Assembly (NCBI RefSeq): GCF_005222815.1
Contig: NZ_STGB01000002.1
Coordinates: forward strand, 124,001 to 188,000
Length of the DNA stretch: 64,000 bases
Reading direction: 5' to 3'
Origin: Roseomonas sp. AR75
GTDB taxonomy: Bacteria; Pseudomonadota; Alphaproteobacteria; Acetobacterales; Acetobacteraceae
A program made the translations under genes and the position numbers. Of this stretch, positions 33,914 through 44,667 are shown one piece after another (the first letter of the stretch is position 1; each line of letters starts with the position of its first letter). The notes below the pieces were generated by a model. The model was given only the letters and a program-made list of their open reading frames with translations. It did no database searches and had not been told where the DNA came from.

Positions 33914-34917
33914 AATCCGCTATCCGTGCCGAGGTGGAACAGGCAGTCGCCGCGCGCCGTCATGCCGGGCCAGCGCTTCACCAGCACGACGCCGTCGCGC
34001 GCGAAATTCACGCGCGCGGGCTCGCGCCAGGGTGTCTCCGTGTGGTGGATCAGCCCGGCCGGCTGGCCCGCACGCACCTCCTCGCCGAGCGCGGCCAGCG
34101 GCTCGAACACGCCGGGATCGGGCGCGTAGCCGTAGTAGTCGGCGCCGCCGACATCGAGGATGCGCGTGCGATGTGCCGCGCCGCCCGCGTCCCAGGGCAG
34201 GTCGGCCGCTTCCAGATGGCGCAGCACGCCCGCGATGCCGCGCTCTGCGATGCGGATCGCGTGCGGCGTCGCATGCCCGCCGCCGCCGAGCTCCGTGCCG
34301 AGATGCAGGATGCCGCGCTGGAAGCAGATCTCGGACAGGGTGCGCCCGCCATTGGTGCCGGGGATGACGATGTAGGAATGCGGCGCGCCGAACGCCTTCA
34401 GCGCCGCGACGCCGCGCGCGAACAGCGCCTTGTCGTCGCCCCGGCGGATCAGCGCGGAGGGTGTGTACATCAGGGAGGAGCCGCCGGAATGCAGGTCGAT
34501 CACGCTGCTGCACAGCGGCAGCAGCGCCTCCGTCACGTGATAGGCGATCTGCTGCGTCACGCCGCCCTCGGGGTCGCCGGGGAACAGGCGGTTGAGGTTG
34601 CCGCCGTCGATCGGGCTGGTGCGCCGACCGGCCCGGGCGGCAGGGAAGTTCAGTGCGGGCAGGATGATGAGCCGGCCCTGCACCTGCGCCGGGTCGATCT
34701 CGCGGATCAGGCGGCCGAGCGCGATCTGGCCTTCGTACTCGTCGCCATGGTTGCCGGCGACGAGCAGCACGGTCGGGCCGCTGCCATGCGCGATCACCGC
34801 GATGGGGATCGGGATGAAGCCATAGGCGCTTTCATGCGTGGAATGCGGCAGGCGCAGGAAGCCATGGCGCTTCCCCGGCGCGTCCAGGTCGATCTCGCAA
34901 CTGAGCGTGCTGCGCAT
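33910..34917 (-). CDS. Succinylglutamate desuccinylase/aspartoacylase (M14) family deacylase, DoeB-like
   Basis: The 335-aa zinc carboxypeptidase-fold enzyme shows the metal motif GNHGDEYEG (His and Glu ligands), NLNRLFPGDPEG, and the second histidine in VIDLHSGGSSLM. The N-terminal FLRLPHSTHESAYGFIPIPI and overall pattern resemble DoeB, the N-acetyl-diaminobutyrate deacetylase of ectoine breakdown. The adjacent genes are not ectoine genes, so the substrate is open. It is the first gene of the operon with the hydratase and thiolase. Removal of an acyl group followed by CoA-ester chemistry is a possible theme, inferred from order only. Confidence 0.82.
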   Translation of the reverse strand: MRSTLSCEIDLDAPGKRHGFLRLPHSTHESAYGFIPIPIAVIAHGSGPTVLLVAGNHGDEYEGQIALGRLIREIDPAQVQGRLIILPALNFPAARAGRRTSPIDGGNLNRLFPGDPEGGVTQQIAYHVTEALLPLCSSVIDLHSGGSSLMYTPSALIRRGDDKALFARGVAALKAFGAPHSYIVIPGTNGGRTLSEICFQRGILHLGTELGGGGHATPHAIRIAERGIAGVLRHLEAADLPWDAGGAAHRTRILDVGGADYYGYAPDPGVFEPLAALGEEVRAGQPAGLIHHTETPWREPARVNFARDGVVLVKRWPGMTARGDCLFHLGTDSGL

Positions 34918-34992
34918 GGCGTTTCCGTTCCCCGTCGCGGCAGGGTCGGGCGGGGCGGAGGCGGGGTCAAGCGGCGCGCGCGGGTTACGCCG

Positions 34993-35394
34993 CTACTCCT
35001 CTTCCTCGTCCTCCTCCTCCCGCCGGGGATCGAGCACGCGCCAGTTGCGCTCCTCCGCGTCGTCCAGGCGATGCTCGGCGAAGGCGTGCAGTTCCGCCGT
35101 GCTGCGCCAGGCATCGTCGCCGGCGCCGACGACCTCGGCATCCTCGCCATAGGCGAACCAGGCTTCCAGCACCGCCTCGGCATCCATCCCGCCGCTGCGG
35201 CAGCGCTCGATGCTGTCCCGCACATAGCGGCGCGCGAAGGCGTTGGCGTGGGCGATGCTGCGGAAGCCCGTCACCACCTCGACCGGGTCCGACCCATTGG
35301 CGCCGGACAGGTCGAGGATGCGCACGGCCAGCCCGGCGGGGGCCGAGATCGCCTCGGCGAAGATCGGGTCTTCCTCGTCGTCGCTGTCGCTCAT
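34993..35394 (-). CDS. Hypothetical acidic protein, 133 aa
   Basis: This small, strongly acidic, soluble protein has no recognisable catalytic motif. The N-terminus (MSDSDDEEDP) and C-terminus (RREEEDEEEE) are clusters of Asp and Glu. The centre has a mixed alpha/beta segment (VRILDLSGANGSDPVEVVTG, then SIAHANAFARRYVRDSIERC). The open frame with ordinary codon use, sitting alone in a 520-bp slot between two genes of the same strand, supports a real gene. I do not know the family. It lies 75 bp upstream of the M14 gene, on the same strand. Confidence 0.7.
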   Translation of the reverse strand: MSDSDDEEDPIFAEAISAPAGLAVRILDLSGANGSDPVEVVTGFRSIAHANAFARRYVRDSIERCRSGGMDAEAVLEAWFAYGEDAEVVGAGDDAWRSTAELHAFAEHRLDDAEERNWRVLDPRREEEDEEEE

Positions 35395-35443
35395 CCGTCC
35401 TGCTCCAAGCCGTTCCGCGTGATCGGCCGGGCGGCGTGGCGCG

Positions 35444-36340
35444 TCAACGCACGTCCCGGCCAGCGACGCCGAGGATCATCCCGGCCGAGACCAGCGCCAC
35501 GCCCGCCAGCCCCGCCGCGCCCAGCGCCTCCCCCAGCAGGGGCCAGGCGGCGAGTGCGGCAATGGCCGGCACCAGCGCGGTGATGGTGGTGGTGCGCGGC
35601 GCGCCGAGCGCGGTGACCGCGCGGGTGAACAGGAAGCCGGCCAGCAGCACCGCGAAGAACCCCTGGTAGACGAACTGGAACGCCGCCACGCCCAGCGGCA
35701 CCGCGGCAAGGTTGGAGGGCAGCAGCAGCCACCACACCGGCAGGTAGAGCGGCGCGGCGAACAAGGCGGCGGTCAGCGTCGCCTCCAGCGCCGTGATGCC
35801 CCAGCGTTTCACCAGCGTGGTGTACACCGCCCAGGAGAAGGAGCCCGAGAGCAGCAGCAGGTCGCCGCGCCAGGCGCCGGGATGGCCGCCGAAGGTGTCG
35901 AAGGCCAGCAGCACCACGCCGGCGAGGACCACCGCGAGAGAGAGGCCGCGGCGGCGCGTCCACGCCTCGTGCAGGAACGCCACGCCGAGCGCCGCCGTCA
36001 GGAAGGGCAGCATCCCCGCATTCATCACCCCGGCATGGGAGGTCGGCGCGAAGACCAGCCCGGCATAGCAGAACAGCGGGAAGCCGAACGCGGCCGTGGC
36101 GACGATGGCAGCGGCGCGCCGGGGCGGCAGGCGCGGCCAGCCGAGCAGCATGGCCAGGGGCACCGCACCAACGAAAGCGCCGGCATAGCGCAGCGCCGCC
36201 ACGTCCCAGGGCGTCATCGCCTGCTTCACGGAAAGCCGCGCCGCCAGGAGAAAGCCCACCCAGACAAACAGCACCGCGACCGCGCATGCGTAGCCGATGC
36301 GCCTTTCCCGCGCCGCGTCCCCCGGAATCGCGAGGCTCAT
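35444..36340 (-). CDS. DMT superfamily transporter (EamA family)
   Basis: The 298-aa protein has ten predicted membrane segments in two EamA repeats. Repeat 1 contains ATAAFGFPLFCYAGLVFAPTS and HAGVMNAGMLPFLTAALGVAFLHE. Repeat 2 contains LLSGSFSWAVYTTLVKRWG and WPLLGEALGAAGLAGVALV. It is a probable metabolite exporter of unknown substrate. Its start overlaps the stop of the nicotinate phosphoribosyltransferase gene (ATGA), so it ends a three-gene coupled unit led by DAHP synthase. Confidence 0.87.
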   Translation of the reverse strand: MSLAIPGDAARERRIGYACAVAVLFVWVGFLLAARLSVKQAMTPWDVAALRYAGAFVGAVPLAMLLGWPRLPPRRAAAIVATAAFGFPLFCYAGLVFAPTSHAGVMNAGMLPFLTAALGVAFLHEAWTRRRGLSLAVVLAGVVLLAFDTFGGHPGAWRGDLLLLSGSFSWAVYTTLVKRWGITALEATLTAALFAAPLYLPVWWLLLPSNLAAVPLGVAAFQFVYQGFFAVLLAGFLFTRAVTALGAPRTTTITALVPAIAALAAWPLLGEALGAAGLAGVALVSAGMILGVAGRDVR

Positions 36341-37494
36341 GCCCCGTTGCGCTTGCGCACGCCGTGGTGGCGCAGCAGGAACTCGCGGCCCACCTTCACC
36401 CGCGCCTGGCCGTCATAATCCACGATGTCGGCTGTCGCGTAGGTCTCCGACCAGGCATCGGGGATGAAACTGCCCGTGCCGACCACGTCGATCGGCGCCT
36501 TGGCCTCCGCCATCACCCGGCATTTCTGCACGCCGAAGCCGGAAGAGGCCACGATGCGCACCTTCGGGAAGCCGGCCTCGTCCAGCACTTCGCGCATGCG
36601 CCAGATCGCCGCCGCGGAGACGCCGGTGCCGACCAGGTGGCGCAGCTCCGTCTCGCTGCGGTAGCGGCGGACGGCCTGGGGCGCGTGGCGTTCCAGGACG
36701 GCGTAGGATTCGGCGGGGTCCAGCCCCTCCATGAAGCGGCCGCCATGGGTGTCGAGCCGCACCGCCATGCGCCCCGCCACGGCAAGCTCCGGGAAACGGC
36801 GGCAGACCTCCAGCCCGTCCGTGACCTCGCGGCCGAAATAGTCGGTCAGCACGGTCAGGTCCTGGTCGGGGAAGGTCTCGTGGAACATCTCCGCGGCGCG
36901 CAGCGTGGAGCCGGCATAGCCGATCAGGGCGTGTGGCATGGTCCCCCGCCCGCGGCCGGGCCCGAACCAGTGGGCCGTGGCGTCGTTGGCGTTGCCGATG
37001 AAGCCCTTTGCGCCCTCGCGCCGGGCCGCGGCACCGCCGACGCTGGCGGCATAGGCCATCATCGCCTGCATCTCCTGCCCGGCGCAGTGCCGCGCCTCCA
37101 TCGCCAGGAACGCCACGCCGGGCAGCTCGCAGCACATCTGGTAGGCGTTGTGCGCGGCGACGCAGGCGGCACCGAGCTTCTGCAGCACGATGGTCTCGAG
37201 GTCGACGAGCTGCACGAAGCTGCCGGAGAGGTAGAAGATCGGATCGCCGGCGCCGACCCAGGCGCCTTCCTCGTGCATCACCTCGATGTCGAAGCGCGTG
37301 CCGCGCTGCTGCGCGACCGCCTGCAGCCAATCCGTCGCCAGCCGAGGGGCGGAGATCACGGGCCGGCGGAGGAACACCGCATAGGTGACGCGGCAATCGC
37401 CGAAGCGGCTGACGATGGCCTTGGTGCGGTTGAAGTAGCTGTCGGTGCGCGCGGCGATCGAGGCGTCGTCGATCGCCGCGGGTCCGTCGCTCAT
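36337..37494 (-). CDS. Nicotinate phosphoribosyltransferase
   Basis: The 385-aa enzyme is expected to join nicotinate and PRPP to form nicotinate mononucleotide in NAD salvage. Features are [17 protein letters not shown] at the N-terminus, [15 protein letters not shown] (a family arginine-histidine region), the phosphate-binding [10 protein letters not shown] and [12 protein letters not shown], and a closing zinc-free tail. It is of the shorter archaeal-like NAPRTase group rather than E. coli PncB. The start at 37494 overlaps the DAHP synthase stop (ATGA), and the longer in-frame extension upstream is inside that gene. NAD salvage next to aromatic biosynthesis is unusual. Confidence 0.82.
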   Translation of the reverse strand: MSDGPAAIDDASIAARTDSYFNRTKAIVSRFGDCRVTYAVFLRRPVISAPRLATDWLQAVAQQRGTRFDIEVMHEEGAWVGAGDPIFYLSGSFVQLVDLETIVLQKLGAACVAAHNAYQMCCELPGVAFLAMEARHCAGQEMQAMMAYAASVGGAAARREGAKGFIGNANDATAHWFGPGRGRGTMPHALIGYAGSTLRAAEMFHETFPDQDLTVLTDYFGREVTDGLEVCRRFPELAVAGRMAVRLDTHGGRFMEGLDPAESYAVLERHAPQAVRRYRSETELRHLVGTGVSAAAIWRMREVLDEAGFPKVRIVASSGFGVQKCRVMAEAKAPIDVVGTGSFIPDAWSETYATADIVDYDGQARVKVGREFLLRHHGVRKRNGA

Positions 37495-38870
37495 TGCGCG
37501 GCCTGGGCAGGCACCGCCGAACCGGGCCGGCGGGCCTTCAGCTCCTCCGCGATCAGGAAGGCCAGTTCCAGCGACTGCTCGGCATTCAGCCGCGGGTCGC
37601 AGAAGGTCGCGTAGTTGCGCGCGAGATCGGCTTCCACCAGCTTGTGCGCGCCGCCGAGGCATTCGGTGACGTTCTGGCCGGTCATCTCCACATGCACGCC
37701 GCCGGGGATGGTGCCCTCGGCTGCGTGGCAGTCGAAGAAGCCCTTCACCTCCGCCAGGATCGCATCGAAGCTGCGCGTCTTGTAGGCGCCGGCCTTGGAG
37801 CCGTTGCCATGCATCGGGTCGCAGAGCCACACCACATTGCGCCCCGCCTTCTTCACGGCACGCAGCAGCGGCGGCAGCTTCTGCCCCACCTTGTCCGCGC
37901 CCATGCGGGAGATCAGCGTCAGCCGCCCCTTCTCGTTCGCGGGGTTCAGCACCTCCGTCAGCTTGACCAGTTCGTCCGGCTCCATGCTCGGCCCGACCTT
38001 CATGCCGATCGGGTTGGCGATGCCGCGCATGAACTCGACATGCGCCCCTTCGGGCTGGCGGGTGCGATCGCCGATCCACAGGAAGTGCGCGCTGCACGCA
38101 TACCACTTGCCCGGATGCGTCGAGGGCTGGCGCGTCATCGCTTCCTCGAAAGGCAGCAGCAGGGATTCGTGGGAGGTGTAGAACTCCGTCTCCCGCACCT
38201 GCGGCAGGTCGGACATGCCGCAGGCGCCCATGAAGCGCAGCGTCTCGTCGATGCGGACGGCCAGGTCCTCGTATCGGCCGGCCAGCGGGCTGCGCTTCGC
38301 GAAGTCGAGGTTCCAGCGATGCACCTCGTGCAGGTCCGCATAGCCGCCGGTCGAGAAGGCGCGCAGCAGGTTCAGCGTGGCCGCCGACTGCAGATAGGCG
38401 AACTCCATCCGGCCCGGATCTGGGATGCGCGCGGCCGCGGTGAAGTCCGGGCCGTTGATGATGTCGCCGCGATAGGAGGGCAGCGTGGTCTCACCCACCG
38501 TCTCCGTGTCGGAAGATCGCGGCTTGGCGAACTGGCCCGCCATGCGGCCGAGCTTCACCACCGGCAGGGAGGCGCCGAAGGTCAGCACGACCGCCATCTG
38601 CAGCAGCACGCGGTAGGTGTCGCGGATGGTGTTGGCGTGGAATTCGGCGAAGCTCTCCGCGCAATCGCCGCCCTGCAGCACGAAGGTGCTGCCGTCCCCG
38701 GCCTTGGCGAGATGCGCCTTCAGCCGGTCCGCCTCACCTGCAAAAACCAAGGGCGGAAATCGGCCGACCTTCGCCTCCATGGCCGCGAGGGCGGCCTGGT
38801 CGGGATAGTCGGGGACCTGACGGATCGGCATGGCCCGCCAGGATTCCGGGCTCCACGCGCGCGTAGGCAT
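37491..38870 (-). CDS. 3-deoxy-7-phosphoheptulonate synthase, class II
   Basis: The 459-aa plant-type (class II) DAHP synthase catalyses the first step of the shikimate pathway from PEP and erythrose 4-phosphate. Signature blocks are [38 protein letters not shown], the metal-ligand regions LCDPMHGNG and [16 protein letters not shown], and [15 protein letters not shown] at the end. The start at 38870 ([16 protein letters not shown]) fits the family's usual N-terminus better than the ATG at 38906. It is the first gene of a coupled unit with the NAPRTase and a DMT transporter. No leader peptide or regulatory ACT domain is seen. Confidence 0.95.
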   Translation of the reverse strand: MPTRAWSPESWRAMPIRQVPDYPDQAALAAMEAKVGRFPPLVFAGEADRLKAHLAKAGDGSTFVLQGGDCAESFAEFHANTIRDTYRVLLQMAVVLTFGASLPVVKLGRMAGQFAKPRSSDTETVGETTLPSYRGDIINGPDFTAAARIPDPGRMEFAYLQSAATLNLLRAFSTGGYADLHEVHRWNLDFAKRSPLAGRYEDLAVRIDETLRFMGACGMSDLPQVRETEFYTSHESLLLPFEEAMTRQPSTHPGKWYACSAHFLWIGDRTRQPEGAHVEFMRGIANPIGMKVGPSMEPDELVKLTEVLNPANEKGRLTLISRMGADKVGQKLPPLLRAVKKAGRNVVWLCDPMHGNGSKAGAYKTRSFDAILAEVKGFFDCHAAEGTIPGGVHVEMTGQNVTECLGGAHKLVEADLARNYATFCDPRLNAEQSLELAFLIAEELKARRPGSAVPAQAAQ

Positions 38871-38949
38871 ATCTTCCACCGTGCTCCACTCTGGCCAGTG
38901 GACCATAGCGGGGCCGCGGAGCTTGGCAAATCGCGGGATTCGCGGGGGT

Positions 38950-38970
38950 GGGGCGCCGGGCAGGCGCCCC
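38950..38970 (-). terminator. GC hairpin after the peptide-transporter operon
   Basis: GGGGCGCC (38950-38957) pairs perfectly with GGCGCCCC (38963-38970), 5-nt loop, 15 nt past the dppF stop. There is no U-run. It separates the dpp-type operon from DAHP synthase, which lies downstream on the same strand. Confidence 0.5.
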
Positions 38971-38984
38971 CTTGCATCCCTTCC

Positions 38985-40024
38985 CTATTCCGCCGCCAGC
39001 AGCGCGGCGCCCTTGGACCCGGAGAGCGGATTGTCCGCGGCCGGCAGGTCATGCAGGTGGCAGGCGGCGATGTGCCCCTCCCCCACCGCATCGGCCACCG
39101 CGCGCAGCGGCGGCTCCTCGACCCGGCAGCGGTCGAACGCGTACTGGCATCGGGTGTGGAAGCGGCATCCCTTGGGCGGGTTGATCGGGCTCGGCACGTC
39201 GCCCTTCAGGATGATCCGTTCCCGCGCCGCGCCAGGCTCGGGCACCGGCACGGCGGAAAGCAGCGCCTCGGTGTAGGGGTGCTTCGGCGCGGAGAACAGG
39301 CTGCGCTTCGGCGCGACCTCCACGATCTTGCCCAGATACATCACCGCCACGCGATGCGTCATGTGCTCCACGATCGCGAGGTCGTGGCTGATGAAGAGCA
39401 TCGCCAGGCCGAGTTCCTTCTGCAGATCCTGCAGCAGGTTCACGATCTGCGCCTTGACCGAGACGTCGAGCGCGGAAACCGCCTCGTCGCAGATGATCAG
39501 GTCGGGCTCCGCCGCCAGCGCGCGGGCGATGCCGATGCGCTGGCGCTGGCCGCCGGAGAATTCGTGCGGCCAGCGATTCACCGCATCGCGCGGCAGGCGG
39601 ACCTTGTCCATCAGCCCCGCCACCTTCGCCTCCAGCTCCGCGCCATCCTTCGCGAGGCCGAAGTTGCGGATGGGCTCGGCCAGGATGTCGCGCACGCGCA
39701 TCCGCGGATTGAGCGAGCTGAACGGGTCCTGGAACACCACCTGCATGCGCCGGCGCATCGGCCGCAGCGTGCCGGACGCCATGTCGTCGATGCGCGCGCC
39801 ATCCAGGATCACCTGGCCGCCGGTGATGTCGAACAGGCGCAGCACCGCCTTGCCGACGGTGGACTTGCCGCAGCCGGACTCGCCGACCAGCGACAGCGTC
39901 TCGCCCTTCGCGATGTCGAAGGACACGCCGTCGACGGCGTAGACATAGCCGGTGGTGCCGCCGAAGAAGCCGCCGCGCAGCGGGAAGTGCTTCTTGAGGT
40001 CGTTGACCTGCAGGACCGGGGTGC

Positions 40025-40028
<4 letters not shown>
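38985..40028 (-). CDS. dppF: Oligopeptide/dipeptide ABC transporter ATP-binding protein, DppF type
   Basis: The 347-aa ATPase has Walker [11 protein letters not shown]-loop [18 protein letters not shown], signature [15 protein letters not shown] and Walker [16 protein letters not shown]. The oligopeptide-transporter C-terminal domain carries a cysteine cluster ([17 protein letters not shown]) that can bind an iron-sulfur centre. The [11 protein letters not shown]-terminal stretch is typical of DppF/OppF. It is coupled to dppD by an ATGA overlap and works with DppD under the DppBC permease. Its last codon is 15 nt from a hairpin terminator. Confidence 0.93.
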
Positions 40029-41016
<988 letters not shown>

Positions 41017-41017
<1 letters not shown>

Positions 41018-41949
41018 CAGAGTCGCTTTGCCATCCGGGGGTCGAGCGCGTCGCGCAGGCCGTCGCCCAGCAGGTTCACCGCCAGCACCGTGATCGAGAG
41101 GAACACGGCGGGGAAGAACACGATGTAGGGCTTCACCTGCCAGAGCGCGCGGCCCTCGGCCATGATGTTGCCCCAGGAGGGGATGATCGGCGGCGTGCCG
41201 GCGCCGATGAAGGACAGGATCGCTTCGGTGATCATCGCACTGGCGCAGATGTAGGTGGCCTGCACGGTGAGCGGCGCCAGCGTGTTCGGCAGGATGTGGC
41301 GGATGATGATCATCGGCGTGCGCGTGCCGGCCGCGACCGCCGCATCGACATAGGGCTGCTCCCGCAGGGACAGCACCACGCCGCGCACCAGGCGCGAGAC
41401 GCGCGGGATCTCCGCGATGGTGATGGCCAGGATCACGTTGCCGACGCTGCCGCGCGTCAGCGCCATCAGCGCGATCGCCAGCAGGATGGAGGGGATGGAC
41501 ATCATCCCGTCCATGATTCGCATGATGATCGCATCCGCCACGCGGATGAAGCCCGAGATGAGCCCGATCACCAGACCGATCAGGGAGGCGCAGATCGCCA
41601 CGGAGAAGCCGACCGTCAGTGAGACGCGGGTGCCGTAGAGCACGCGCGAATAGACGTCGCGCCCCAGCATGTCCGTGCCGAACCACCACTGCGCGGAGGG
41701 CTCGCGCGTGCGCAGCGCCGGCGCCAGCGCGGTGGGGTCCTTGGTGCCGAGCCAGGGCGCGAAGATGGCGACGCAGACCATCAGCAGCACCAGGAACCCG
41801 CCGATGGCGATGGTCGGGTTGCGCCACAGGAAGCCGACGAAGCCCTTGCGCCGCTTCACCGGCGGCATGATGTCCGGCATCGGCGTCGCGGCGGCGACGC
41901 CGGCTGGCAGCGCCGGGGCCGCGCCCGGCGACAGGGTGGCCGTGCTCAA
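41017..41949 (-). CDS. dppC: Dipeptide ABC transporter permease, DppC type
   Basis: The 310-aa permease has the DppC N-terminal cytoplasmic tail with [20 protein letters not shown]. The HWFGTD-like motif appears as [19 protein letters not shown]. The EAA loop is visible as [23 protein letters not shown]. About six membrane segments follow the first span. A TTG start at 41949 is inferred because it overlaps the dppB stop by 4 nt and no ATG lies near; the first internal ATG is some 20 codons later. It forms the channel with DppB. Confidence 0.9.
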
Positions 41950-42887
41950 TAGCGGATCCTCGGGTCGAAGAGGGTATAGGCGAGGTCGATGGCCAGGTTC
42001 ACCAGCACGTAGACGAAGCTGAACAGCAGGACGACGCCCTGGATCACCGGGTAGTCGCGACGCAGGATCGCATCCACCGTCAGCCGGCCGAGGCCGGGGA
42101 TGGCGAAGACGCTTTCCGTCACCACCGCGCCGCCGATCAGCAGCGCGATGCCGATGCCGATCACGGTCACGATCGGCACCGCGGCGTTCTTCAGCGCATG
42201 CAGGAACAGGATGGAGCGCTGGCCCACGCCCTTGGCGCGCGCCGTGCGGATGTAGTCCTGCTGCAGAACTTCCAGCATTGTCGCGCGGGTGATGCGCGCG
42301 ATCAGCGCGATATAGACCGAGCCGAGCGCGATGGCCGGCAGGATCAGGTTCTCGAGCCAGGGCCAGAAGCCCTGCGAGAAGGGCGTATAGCCCTGCACCG
42401 GCAGCAGGTCCCATTCCAGCGCGAAGTAGTACGCGAGCAGGTAGCCCACCACGAAGACCGGCACCGAGAAGCCGAGCACCGCGAAGGCCATCACCGCGCG
42501 GTCGATCATCGTGCCCTGCTTCCAGGCCGCCACCACGCCCATCGGCACGGCGATGCTGATGGCCAGGATCAGCGTGACGATCATCAGCGACAAGGTCGGC
42601 TCGATGCGCTGCTGGATCATCGTGCTGACCGGCAGGTTGGTGAAGATCGAGACGCCGAGGTCGCCGCGCAGGATGTCCCAGAGCCAGGCGCTGAACCGCA
42701 CCAGATAGGGGCGGTCCAGACCCAGGCTTTCGCGGATGCGCTCGACATCCTGTGGCGTCGCCTGATCGCCGGCGATCACCGCGGCGGGATCGCCCGGCGC
42801 GATGTAGAGAAGCGAGAACACGAACAGCGCCACCACCGCCATGACGGGGATGGTGGCGAGCGTGCGCCGGACGATGTAGGCGAACAT
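41946..42887 (-). CDS. dppB: Dipeptide ABC transporter permease, DppB type
   Basis: The 313-aa permease begins [20 protein letters not shown], the standard DppB first span. It has the periplasmic segment [15 protein letters not shown] and the EAA loop [26 protein letters not shown]. It ends [13 protein letters not shown], the conserved DppB tail. It has about six membrane segments. It lies 14 bp downstream of the nearest binding-protein gene with no hairpin between, so that binding protein is the likeliest direct partner. Confidence 0.93.
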   Translation of the reverse strand: MFAYIVRRTLATIPVMAVVALFVFSLLYIAPGDPAAVIAGDQATPQDVERIRESLGLDRPYLVRFSAWLWDILRGDLGVSIFTNLPVSTMIQQRIEPTLSLMIVTLILAISIAVPMGVVAAWKQGTMIDRAVMAFAVLGFSVPVFVVGYLLAYYFALEWDLLPVQGYTPFSQGFWPWLENLILPAIALGSVYIALIARITRATMLEVLQQDYIRTARAKGVGQRSILFLHALKNAAVPIVTVIGIGIALLIGGAVVTESVFAIPGLGRLTVDAILRRDYPVIQGVVLLFSFVYVLVNLAIDLAYTLFDPRIRY

Positions 42888-42901
42888 GATGTTCCCTTAG
42901 C

Positions 42902-44500
42902 TCAGGTCTTGGACACGCCCCAGGCGAAGGGAATCGGTCCCTTCACGATGCCGGAGACGTTCCGCCGCCACGCCTGATAGCCGAGGAAGAAGCCGGTGGG
43001 GCAGTAGACCACGTTCTCCACCGCCGCGGCGTTCAGGCGTCCGATCGCCGCGCGCTCCTGCTCAACGGTGCTGGCGGCGAGCCAGTTCGGCACCTCGGCC
43101 TCTACCGCCGGCACGTTCGGCCAGCCGAACCAGGCGCCGTCCCCATTCGCGCGCACCGCGTTGTACAGCACGGGGTTGATGGCGTCCGCGCCCGCATGCC
43201 AAGTGTGGAACATGCCCCAACCGCCCTGGTTCGGCGGGTTCTTCATCGAGCGGCGCTGTCCGACCGTGCCCCAATCGGTGGCAACGTAGTCGACATTCAT
43301 CCCGAGCCGCTTCAGCAGGTCCGCAGTCACGTCGCCCTGCGCCTTCGTGATCGGCTGGTCCTGCGCGACGAGGCAGATGACCGGCTCCCCGGCATAGCCG
43401 GATTCGCGCAGCATCTGACGGCCGCGCTCCATGTTGGCGGCCTTCAGCATCTCGCCGCCCTGCTCGGTGTAGAGCGGCGTGCCAGGCGTGAAGAAGCCGC
43501 CCATCACCTTCCACAGGTTGCGGTCGCTGCCGACCAGCGCCGTCATGTAGTCTTCCTGGCTCAGCGCCGTCATCACCGCCTGGCGCACCTTCAGGTTGTT
43601 GAAGGGCGCATGCAGATGGTTCATGCGGAAGCTGCCGATGTTGCCGAGCGGATCGGCGATGTCCACCGCGATGTTGCGGTTGCGGCGCAGCACCGGCACC
43701 AGGTCGGTGATCGGGTTCTCCCACCAATCCACCTCGCCGTTCTGCAGCGCGGCGGCGGCAGTGGCCGGGTCCGGCATGATGGTCCATTCTACGCGATCCA
43801 CCATCATGCGCTTGCCGCCGGCCAGCCAGCTCGCCGGCTCGTCGCGCGGCACATACTGGTCGAACTTCGCGAACACCGCCTTGGCGCCCGGCACCCATTC
43901 GTCGCGCACGAAGCGCATCGGGCCGGAGCCGACATACTCGTTGATCTGCGTGAAGCTGTCGAAGCGCGTTGCGATGCGTTCCGGCATGATGAAGCACATC
44001 GGCGTGGCGTTCTTGCCAAGCGCCATCTGCATCTTCGGGAACGGCGCCTTCAGCTTCCAGGTGAAGGTGCGGTCGTCCACCGCGGCGAGCTCGTTGTTGA
44101 TCGCGCGCAGCAACTGGCCCATCGGGTCGCGCGGCATCCAGCGGTTGATCGAGGCGACGACGTCGCGGGCACGCACCGGCTCGCCGTCATGGAAGCGCAG
44201 GCCCTGGCGCAGCTTGAAGGTCCAGGTCAGGCCGTCGGAGGAGATCTCCTCCCCCTCCACCATCTGGCGCTTCGGCTCCAGCTTCTCGTCGAAGCCATAG
44301 AGCGTATCCCACACCAGCACGGACGCGTTGCGAACGACATACTGCGTGCCCCAGATCGGGTCGAAATTGGCAAGGTTGGCCTGCGGTACGAAGCGCAGCA
44401 CGCGCGCATTGGCCTGGCTGTAGGCCGGCGCGGCGAGACCACCGAAAGTAGCGGCGGCGCCGGCGGCAGCGCCGGATTTCAGGAACGACCTGCGATCCAT
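42902..44500 (-). CDS. Peptide ABC transporter substrate-binding protein (SBP_bac_5), copy 1
   Basis: The 532-aa precursor has a strong Tat signal (DRRSFLKSGAAAGAAATFGG), so it is exported folded. The mature type II binding protein shows RFVPQANLANFDPIWGTQYV, the LRQGLRFHDGEPVRARDVV block and AALQNGEVDWWENPITDLVPV, all typical of DppA/OppA-like proteins. The start at 44500 has GGGAGAG at about 8 nt. It is the copy closest to dppBCDF, and only this one is joined to the permease genes without an intervening hairpin. The ligand may be a peptide, but nickel, glutathione or opines are also bound by this family. Confidence 0.92.
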   Translation of the reverse strand: MDRRSFLKSGAAAGAAATFGGLAAPAYSQANARVLRFVPQANLANFDPIWGTQYVVRNASVLVWDTLYGFDEKLEPKRQMVEGEEISSDGLTWTFKLRQGLRFHDGEPVRARDVVASINRWMPRDPMGQLLRAINNELAAVDDRTFTWKLKAPFPKMQMALGKNATPMCFIMPERIATRFDSFTQINEYVGSGPMRFVRDEWVPGAKAVFAKFDQYVPRDEPASWLAGGKRMMVDRVEWTIMPDPATAAAALQNGEVDWWENPITDLVPVLRRNRNIAVDIADPLGNIGSFRMNHLHAPFNNLKVRQAVMTALSQEDYMTALVGSDRNLWKVMGGFFTPGTPLYTEQGGEMLKAANMERGRQMLRESGYAGEPVICLVAQDQPITKAQGDVTADLLKRLGMNVDYVATDWGTVGQRRSMKNPPNQGGWGMFHTWHAGADAINPVLYNAVRANGDGAWFGWPNVPAVEAEVPNWLAASTVEQERAAIGRLNAAAVENVVYCPTGFFLGYQAWRRNVSGIVKGPIPFAWGVSKT

Positions 44501-44632
44501 TTCAAGACTCTCCCATGCGGGCCGTTGCCGCCTTTGCGGGCAGACTGCCCCATCCCTGTGCGATATGCCAGACCCGCCTTGCGAGGTTGCAGGGCAGGCG
44601 GCGATCGGCCTCCGTGGCTTTGCACAAGCCAT

Positions 44633-44664
44633 GCCATGCGCGCGCCAAGCGGCGCGCGCATGGC
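44633..44664 (-). terminator. Perfect 14-bp hairpin between binding-protein copies 2 and 1
   Basis: GCCATGCGCGCGCC (44633-44646) pairs perfectly with 44651-44664 around loop AAGC. It begins a few nt after the copy-2 stop codon. Without a U-run it may act as a Rho-assisted terminator, an attenuator or a 3'-end stabiliser. Confidence 0.55.
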
Positions 44665-44667
44665 CCG

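Noticed and set aside
32843..34129. A 428-codon plus-strand frame opposite the thiolase and crotonase genes
   Set aside because: It is antisense to genes with clear active-site motifs, and its composition is biased (Arg/Ala/Gly).
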